A stretch of DNA of 6,228 nucleotides, taken from positions 1-6,228 of the forward strand of contig CANOGG010000077.1 of NCBI GenBank assembly GCA_947565485.1. Direction: 5' to 3'. The position numbers and the translations under genes were made by a program. Positions 1 to 3,882 of this stretch are shown piece after piece. Each line of letters begins with the position of its first letter. The first letter of the stretch is position 1. The notes beneath the pieces are model-generated. The model ran no database searches and was not told where the DNA came from. It saw nothing but the letters and a program-made list of their open reading frames with translations. Origin of the DNA: an uncultured Mycoplasma sp. (GTDB lineage Bacteria; Bacillota_I; Bacilli_A; RF39; UBA660).

Positions 1-453
1 ATCGAAAATTATCGCGTCGGAGGCAAAACCGGAACTGCCCAAAAAGTCAAAGATTGCAATTACTTAGATGGCAATTATATCCTTTCTTTTATGGGCTTTC
101 TACCTGCGTACGACCCCGAAGTCATCGTCTATGTCGCTATCGATAACCCAAAAGGCGTCACCCAATATGGCGGGATAGTCTCAGCTCCCATTGCTAAAAA
201 TGTCTTAACTTCGGCCATTAAAATTTTTGATATCGCTCCTAGTAAAGAGGGGATGGGTCGCGTCTACACTTGGCTCGATAAAAAATATCTTATTCTTCCG
301 AGTGTCCTCGGCCAAACTAAAGAAGAAGCTACCAAAAACTTAAAAGACTTCAAAATCGAATACTCTGGTACTGGCGATAAAGTCATATATCAAAGTCCCG
401 AAGGTGGCTACTACGCTAAAGAAGGCGAGACTATTAAACTCTTACTCGGCTAA
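1..453 (+). CDS. Class B penicillin-binding protein (SpoVD/FtsI type), C-terminal part with PASTA domain
   Basis: This is the last 150 codons of a gene that begins upstream of the window; the frame is open from base 1 with no start needed. The product is a membrane-anchored D,D-transpeptidase that cross-links peptidoglycan outside the cell. Visible residues 9-14 are KTGTAQ, the third conserved motif of penicillin-binding transpeptidases. It is followed by the family's core strand pattern, SFMGFLPAYDPE then VIVYVAIDNP (about residues 29-50). Residues about 97-149 form one PASTA domain (LPSVLGQTKEEA through EGETIKLLL), as in Firmicute SpoVD, PBP2B and PBP2X. The SxxK and SxN motifs and the N-terminal anchor lie outside the window. 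A position just before mraY matches spoVD/pbpB of the division and cell-wall cluster. Whether it serves division or sporulation cannot be told from this fragment, so no symbol is given. It ends in TAA 87 bases before mraY, and I see no clear terminator in that gap. Confidence 0.93.
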   Translation: MENYRVGGKTGTAQKVKDCNYLDGNYILSFMGFLPAYDPEVIVYVAIDNPKGVTQYGGIVSAPIAKNVLTSAIKIFDIAPSKEGMGRVYTWLDKKYLILPSVLGQTKEEATKNLKDFKIEYSGTGDKVIYQSPEGGYYAKEGETIKLLLG

Positions 454-512
454 ATATTGTGAATTGAGTGTCAAGTCTTATTCTAACTAAAGAAATTAAA
501 TTTAAAACGTAG

Positions 513-518
513 TATAAT
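513..518 (+). promoter_or_regulatory. Putative mraY promoter, -10 box
   Basis: A perfect TATAAT lies 22 bases before the mraY start codon. No good -35 hexamer is seen at 16-18 bases spacing (the sequence there is A-rich, around AAGAAA), and there is no TGn extension. If used, transcription would start near 525 and leave a leader of only about 16 bases, just enough for the Shine-Dalgarno sequence. It would let mraY be expressed separately from the upstream PBP gene, although read-through is also possible. Confidence 0.55.
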
Positions 519-526
519 ACTAAAGA

Positions 527-533
527 AAGGGAG
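527..533 (+). promoter_or_regulatory. Ribosome binding site of mraY
   Basis: AAGGGAG, 7 bases before ATG 541, is a strong Shine-Dalgarno sequence. It supports 541 over the in-frame ATG at codon 9. Confidence 0.8.
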
Positions 534-540
534 TGTTTTT

Positions 541-1533
541 ATGTTAATACTTGCCAAAGCCGCGATGGCAATTCTCTTAGGTTTTATTCTATCAATCACG
601 ACTGGTCTAATATTGATACCTATCTTAAAAAGATTCCACATCGGTCAATATGTGAGTCATTATATCGGCGAGCGTCACTTAAAAAAAGATGGAACTCCCA
701 CTATGGGCGGGCTTATCTTTATCATACCTACTTTAATCGCTTTACTCTTACTTTATCTAAATAAAAGTATCGCCATCTCCCATAGTCTCATCATTTTAAT
801 CTTTGTCTTTGTCTCCTACGCTTTATTAGGTTTTGTCGATGATTATTTAAAAGTCAAATATCACAATAACAAAGGCCTTTCTATCATCAATAAATTACTC
901 ATTCAAATGTTTATCGCGCTTATCTTTTTTTACATCTTCATGAGTAATGGTGGCAAATCTGACCTCGTTATCACGAGTCTTGGAATCAATATTCCTCTAG
1001 GCTGGACTTTCGGCTTATTTATTCTTTTCTTATTAGTCGGTACTAGTAATGCTGTAAATATTACAGATGGTCTAGATGGTCTCGCTGGTGGTCTTAGTGC
1101 CATAGCTTTCTTTGCCTTTGGCATCATCGCCTGGAATACTGGCTGGTTAGTTGGTTACCAAGAAATAGCTATCTTCTGTTTCATCTTAGCCGGTTCTCTC
1201 TTAGGTTTCTTAGTCTTTAATGCCCACCCGGCGAAAGTCTTTATGGGCGATCTCGGTTCCTTATCTTTAGGCGCCACTCTAGCATCTATTGCCATTCTAA
1301 CCCGCCATGAACTATCTCTCGCTCTAATCGGTGGTATCTTTGTCGTTGAAACTCTAAGCAGTCTCATTCAAATTATTGCCATTCGTAAATTTAACAAAAA
1401 AGTCTTCAAACGGGCTCCGCTTCATCATCACTTCGAAGTCTTAGGCATGAATGAACAAGATATCGTTCGCTACTTCTGGGTAGTCGGTCTAATTCTTGCG
1501 ATGGCAGCCATCACTTATGGTGTTTGGCTCTAA
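541..1533 (+). CDS. mraY: Phospho-N-acetylmuramoyl-pentapeptide-transferase (MraY)
   Basis: MraY is a polytopic inner-membrane enzyme that transfers phospho-MurNAc-pentapeptide from the UDP precursor to undecaprenyl phosphate. This makes lipid I and releases UMP, the first membrane step of peptidoglycan synthesis. The 330-residue length is normal for Firmicutes and the protein is mostly hydrophobic, with about ten predicted membrane segments. Family signatures are all present: DGTPTMGG at 50-57, FVDDYLKV at 98-105 with the Mg-binding aspartate pair D100/D101, NAVNITDGLDG at 170-180, and FNAHPAKVFMGD at 226-237. D237 is the third catalytic aspartate in the last of these. The cytoplasmic loop APLHHHFE is at 292-299, its three histidines specific to MraY rather than TagO/WecA relatives. 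The start at 541 is backed by AAGGGAG. The upstream PBP gene fits the cell-wall cluster, but the gene after it is ackA rather than murD. Confidence 0.98.
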   Translation: MLILAKAAMAILLGFILSITTGLILIPILKRFHIGQYVSHYIGERHLKKDGTPTMGGLIFIIPTLIALLLLYLNKSIAISHSLIILIFVFVSYALLGFVDDYLKVKYHNNKGLSIINKLLIQMFIALIFFYIFMSNGGKSDLVITSLGINIPLGWTFGLFILFLLVGTSNAVNITDGLDGLAGGLSAIAFFAFGIIAWNTGWLVGYQEIAIFCFILAGSLLGFLVFNAHPAKVFMGDLGSLSLGATLASIAILTRHELSLALIGGIFVVETLSSLIQIIAIRKFNKKVFKRAPLHHHFEVLGMNEQDIVRYFWVVGLILAMAAITYGVWL

Positions 1534-1549
1534 AAGAATTACCAAACAC
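1520..1549 (+). repeat. 8-bp perfect inverted repeat across the mraY stop codon
   Basis: GTGTTTGG (1520-1527) pairs exactly with CCAAACAC (1542-1549). The 14-base loop contains the TAA stop of mraY at 1531-1533. There is no T-run directly after it, so on its own it is not a standard terminator. It could form an mRNA 3'-end hairpin upstream of the A/T-rich hairpin that follows, or be chance. Confidence 0.4.
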
Positions 1550-1552
1550 GCT

Positions 1553-1582
1553 AAAAAGGATAGCAAAAATATCTTTTTTTTT
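1553..1582 (+). terminator. Probable weak intrinsic terminator after mraY
   Basis: AAAAAGGATA (1553-1562) can pair with TATC plus the following T-run (1570-1579). That gives a 10-bp stem with one G-T wobble, a 7-base loop (GCAAAAA) and a run of nine T at 1574-1582. Only two G-containing pairs sit in the stem, so it is weak by usual terminator standards. The GGATA/TATC core resembles the clearer terminator at the end of the window (6192-6218), which favours it being real. Part of the T-run is used in the stem, which lowers confidence. Confidence 0.5.
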
Positions 1583-1583
1583 G

Positions 1584-1589
1584 TATAAT
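1584..1589 (+). promoter_or_regulatory. Putative ackA promoter, -10 box
   Basis: A perfect TATAAT starts two bases after the T-run of the preceding hairpin. The -35 position at 17 bases spacing (TAGCAA, 1561-1566) is a poor match to TTGACA and lies inside that hairpin. Predicted transcription start is near 1596, giving a leader of about 16 bases that begins at the Shine-Dalgarno sequence. Confidence 0.5.
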
Positions 1590-1595
1590 AAACTT

Positions 1596-1605
1596 AAGGA
1601 GTGAT
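1596..1605 (+). promoter_or_regulatory. Ribosome binding site of ackA
   Basis: AAGGAGTGAT matches nine of ten positions of the 16S rRNA anti-Shine-Dalgarno complement when one G is skipped (AAGGAG then GTGAT). The AAGGAG core ends 10 bases before ATG 1612, which fixes the start. Confidence 0.82.
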
Positions 1606-1611
1606 ATAAAA

Positions 1612-2805
1612 ATGAATATATTAGTCGTAAATGCTGGTTCGTCATCATTAAAATTTAACTTAATCCGCCTACCAGAACAAAAAGAACTAATAAGTGGTAA
1701 TTTTGAAAAAATAGGTTTGAATGGAGGTTTATATGGCCTTAAAATTAATGGCTCTAAAATCAAAAAAGAAGCCGAAATGCGTGACCATAAAGTAGCCATC
1801 GAACTCTTAATAAAAGAATTACTCGAAAATAAAATAATAAAATCTTTAGACGAGATTGATGGAGTAGGCCATCGTATTGTCCATGGTGGCAAATATACTA
1901 AGAGTGTCATTGTTGATGATGAAGTAATAAACTATCTTGATGAGAATGCCTCTTTAGCGCCCCTTCATAATCCGGCTCATGTTCTAGGCATCAAAGCTTT
2001 CAAAGAAGCTCTGCCCAACGTTCCAATGGTCTGTGTTTTTGATACTGCTTTCCATGGCACAATGCCTGCTAGTGAATATCTCTACCATATTCCTATGGAA
2101 CTATACGAAAAATACCAAATCCGTAAATATGGTTTCCATGGTACCAGTCATCGCTATATAACTAGTAGGATGGAAAAATACCTTGAGAAAGAAAAAGTAA
2201 ATATCATCAGTTGTCACATCGGAAGTGGTGCCTCTATCTGTTGTATCAAAGACTCTAAGAGTTACTCAACATCTATGGGCTTTACTCCCAATGCTGGTTT
2301 AATGATGGGTACTAGATGTGGTGATATCGACTACTCATTTATTCCTTACTACATGAAACAAAGTGGTGCAACCATTACGGAAGTTGATAATATGCTTAAT
2401 AAAGAGAGTGGTCTCTTAGGCATAAGTGGTAAATATAGCGACCATCGTGATATCGAACAAGGTATTGCAAATGGCGATGAGTCTTGTATTTTAGCTAACA
2501 CTATGTACATTGATAGTATTGTTAAATATATTGCTGACTACTATGTCAAACTAGAGGGTAGGATAGATGGTCTCGCCTTCACCGCTGGACTAGGCGAGAA
2601 TGCTCGTGAGTTCCGTGAAGAAGTTCTAAAAAGACTTGCTTGTCTAGGAATTGTAATCGACCATGAAAAAAATAATTGTATCGCTGGCTATCTTGATGAG
2701 TCTGAGGGTCTAATATCAAGTGCTGACTCTAAAATACCTGTCTATGTAATTCCCACTAATGAAGAACTCATGATAGCCCTAGACACTTTTGATTTGATTA
2801 AGTAG
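1612..2805 (+). CDS. ackA: Acetate kinase
   Basis: Acetate kinase is a cytoplasmic enzyme that interconverts acetyl phosphate plus ADP with acetate plus ATP. In fermenting Firmicutes it yields ATP at the end of the phosphotransacetylase-acetate kinase route. At 397 residues the length is standard for the acetokinase family (ASKHA fold). Visible signatures are NAGSSSLKF at 7-15 (N7, S10, S12 of the phosphate-binding loop), GHRIVHGG at 86-93 with R88, FDTAFH at 143-148 with catalytic D144, and YGFHGTSH at 173-180 with H176/H180. GTRCGDID is at 233-240 with catalytic R235, GLGEN at 326-330, and TNEELMIA at 382-389 with E385. Two details differ from the commonest form. The usual HLGNG reads HIGSG at 202-206, with serine at the asparagine position, and the usual GDIDP reads GDIDY. 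Catalytic residues are intact, so activity is expected. No pta gene is in the window. It is followed directly by the DHH phosphoesterase gene, probably on the same transcript. Confidence 0.97.
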   Translation: MNILVVNAGSSSLKFNLIRLPEQKELISGNFEKIGLNGGLYGLKINGSKIKKEAEMRDHKVAIELLIKELLENKIIKSLDEIDGVGHRIVHGGKYTKSVIVDDEVINYLDENASLAPLHNPAHVLGIKAFKEALPNVPMVCVFDTAFHGTMPASEYLYHIPMELYEKYQIRKYGFHGTSHRYITSRMEKYLEKEKVNIISCHIGSGASICCIKDSKSYSTSMGFTPNAGLMMGTRCGDIDYSFIPYYMKQSGATITEVDNMLNKESGLLGISGKYSDHRDIEQGIANGDESCILANTMYIDSIVKYIADYYVKLEGRIDGLAFTAGLGENAREFREEVLKRLACLGIVIDHEKNNCIAGYLDESEGLISSADSKIPVYVIPTNEELMIALDTFDLIK

Positions 2806-2808
2806 GTG
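2804..2808 (+). promoter_or_regulatory. Shine-Dalgarno-like AGGTG overlapping the ackA stop and the annotated GTG start
   Basis: AGGTG is the only anti-Shine-Dalgarno match at this junction. It overlaps the ackA TAG (2803-2805) and the GTG at 2806 itself, so it cannot serve that GTG. It lies 6 bases before an in-frame ATA (2815) and 3 before an ATC (2812). Nothing like GGAG precedes GTG 2806 at normal distance. The start of the downstream gene is therefore uncertain: either GTG reached by coupling from the ackA stop, or a rare AUA/AUC start. Confidence 0.45.
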
Positions 2809-3789
2809 TTTATCATAAATAATAATGTTTTAAAAAAAATCTATCGTAAAATTAAAGAATACGATAAAATTATCATCGCTCGCCATGTTGGCCCTGACCC
2901 CGATGCTATAGCGAGTCAAACTGCTCTTCGTGACTCCATTCGTCTAACTTTTGAAAATAAAGAAGTTTATGCTGTTGGCCTCGGAGTCGCAAAATTCAAA
3001 TACTATGGCATCTTAGATAAAATAGACAACGAAAAATATTCAGATTGTCTTCTAATCGTCTTAGACGTTCCCAACTTAAACCGTATTGATGGCATTGAAA
3101 ACCTAAAGTATAAAGAAATCTTAAAAATCGACCACCATCCTGCCGAAGACATTAAAGGTCCTGTTGATTGGACAGATGAAACATCATGTTCCACTTGCCA
3201 AATGATTGCCGAACTTCTCTTAAAAACACCCCTTAAACTTGATACCAAAATAGCTGGTAATCTTTATTTAGGAATTGTCTCTGATAGTGACCGTTTTCTT
3301 CTCTCATACACTAGTTCTAAGACGTTTAAGATTATCCACCAACTAACAGAGAAGAGTAAACTTGACTTTACGTCTCTATATAACTATTTATATGAACGTA
3401 GTCTGAGTGAAGTTCGCTTCCAAGGTTATCTCTCTGCCAACATGAAAGTAACTGATAATGGTCTTGGCTATCTTGTTATTCCAAGCGAAATCATAAGAGA
3501 ATATAATGTCGACTTAGCAACCCCCTCAAATCTAATCAATAACTTTAACTTCATCAAAGAAGTTATCGTCTGGACTTTTATTACTGAGGACCCTAAAAAC
3601 AAAACTTACAAAGTCAGTATCCGTTCTCATGGTCCTATTGTCAATAAAACAGCATCTAAATATAATGGTGGTGGTCACAAATATGCCAGTGGTGCTAAAC
3701 TCACCAAAGAAACAATCGACAGCTTTATAAATGACTTAGATAAACTATGTGAAGACTATAAACGAGCGAGTATTTCTAATATTTCTTAA
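2806..3789 (+). CDS. nrnA: DHH/DHHA1 phosphoesterase, NrnA type (nanoRNase / pAp phosphatase family)
   Basis: Family members are cytoplasmic, Mn-dependent phosphoesterases that degrade 2-5 nt RNAs and, in several Firmicutes, dephosphorylate 3'-phosphoadenosine 5'-phosphate; some relatives act on linear or cyclic dinucleotides. The 327 residues match the usual 310-330. DHH domain motifs are RHVGPDPDA at 26-34 (H27, D31, D33), LDVPN at 86-90 (D87), IDHHP at 108-112 (D109, H110, H111) and GIVSDSDRF at 156-164 (D160). The DHHA1 substrate-binding domain follows, with SIRS at 271-274 and NGGGHKYASG at 287-296. All expected metal ligands are present. No membrane segments, GGDEF or PAS domain are seen, so it is not a GdpP-type c-di-AMP phosphodiesterase. 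The GTG at 2806 directly abuts the ackA stop and lacks an upstream Shine-Dalgarno sequence, so the true start may be a few codons later. No later ATG is possible, because the next in-frame Met is at residue 213. Exact substrate is inferred from family only. Confidence 0.9.
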   Translation: MFIINNNVLKKIYRKIKEYDKIIIARHVGPDPDAIASQTALRDSIRLTFENKEVYAVGLGVAKFKYYGILDKIDNEKYSDCLLIVLDVPNLNRIDGIENLKYKEILKIDHHPAEDIKGPVDWTDETSCSTCQMIAELLLKTPLKLDTKIAGNLYLGIVSDSDRFLLSYTSSKTFKIIHQLTEKSKLDFTSLYNYLYERSLSEVRFQGYLSANMKVTDNGLGYLVIPSEIIREYNVDLATPSNLINNFNFIKEVIVWTFITEDPKNKTYKVSIRSHGPIVNKTASKYNGGGHKYASGAKLTKETIDSFINDLDKLCEDYKRASISNIS

Positions 3790-3816
3790 AACTTGGTAGG
3801 AGACTACCAGTTTTTT
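3788..3816 (+). terminator. Intrinsic terminator of the ackA-nrnA unit
   Basis: AAAACTTGGTAG (3788-3799) pairs with CTACCAGTTTT (3804-3814) as an 11-bp stem with one bulged T, closed by a GAGA tetraloop (3800-3803). A run of six T follows the last stem G (3811-3816). The hairpin starts inside the nrnA stop codon. It covers the TTG at 3793 that would otherwise extend the next reading frame, which argues against that start. Confidence 0.85.
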
Positions 3817-3818
3817 AG

Positions 3819-3848
3819 TTGCATTAACAAAGCCAACTATGGTATTAT
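3819..3848 (+). promoter_or_regulatory. Putative promoter with extended -10 for the 756-residue protein gene
   Basis: TATTAT (3843-3848) is preceded by TGG (3840-3842), the TGn extension common in Gram-positive promoters. A partial -35, TTGCAT (3819-3824), lies 18 bases upstream, directly after the terminator T-run. Transcription would start near 3855, leaving a leader of about 28 bases. Confidence 0.6.
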
Positions 3849-3870
3849 ATATCGTAATGTAAAAATTGTT

Positions 3871-3878
3871 AGAGGTGA
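3871..3878 (+). promoter_or_regulatory. Ribosome binding site deciding the ATG at 3883
   Basis: AGAGGTGA, ending 4 bases before ATG 3883, is a good Shine-Dalgarno match. The reading frame is open further up to a TTG at 3793. That start lies inside the terminator hairpin and upstream of the promoter, and the only purine-rich match nearby lies after it, not before. I therefore place the start at 3883. Confidence 0.8.
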
Positions 3879-3882
3879 AACT

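Noticed and set aside
467..472. TTGACA -35-like hexamer on the - strand in the PBP-mraY gap
   Set aside because: No -10 box at proper spacing on that strand and no - strand gene to serve; likely chance.
930..1367. Two - strand open frames (65 and 70 residues) inside mraY
   Set aside because: They oppose the conserved NAVNITDGLDG and HPAKVFMGD coding regions; Arg/Lys/Pro-rich products are shadows.
1551..1910. 119-residue open frame on the - strand over the ackA 5' end and upstream gap
   Set aside because: It lies opposite a certain ackA coding region, has no recognisable motif, and its low-complexity Ser/Ile/Phe-rich product is typical of an antisense shadow.
3003..3248. 81-residue - strand open frame inside the DHH phosphoesterase gene
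   Set aside because: Opposes the IDHHP motif region; no independent support.
2806..3789. DHH protein as a GdpP-type c-di-AMP phosphodiesterase
   Set aside because: It lacks the N-terminal membrane, PAS and GGDEF-like regions; it is the short stand-alone DHH-DHHA1 form.
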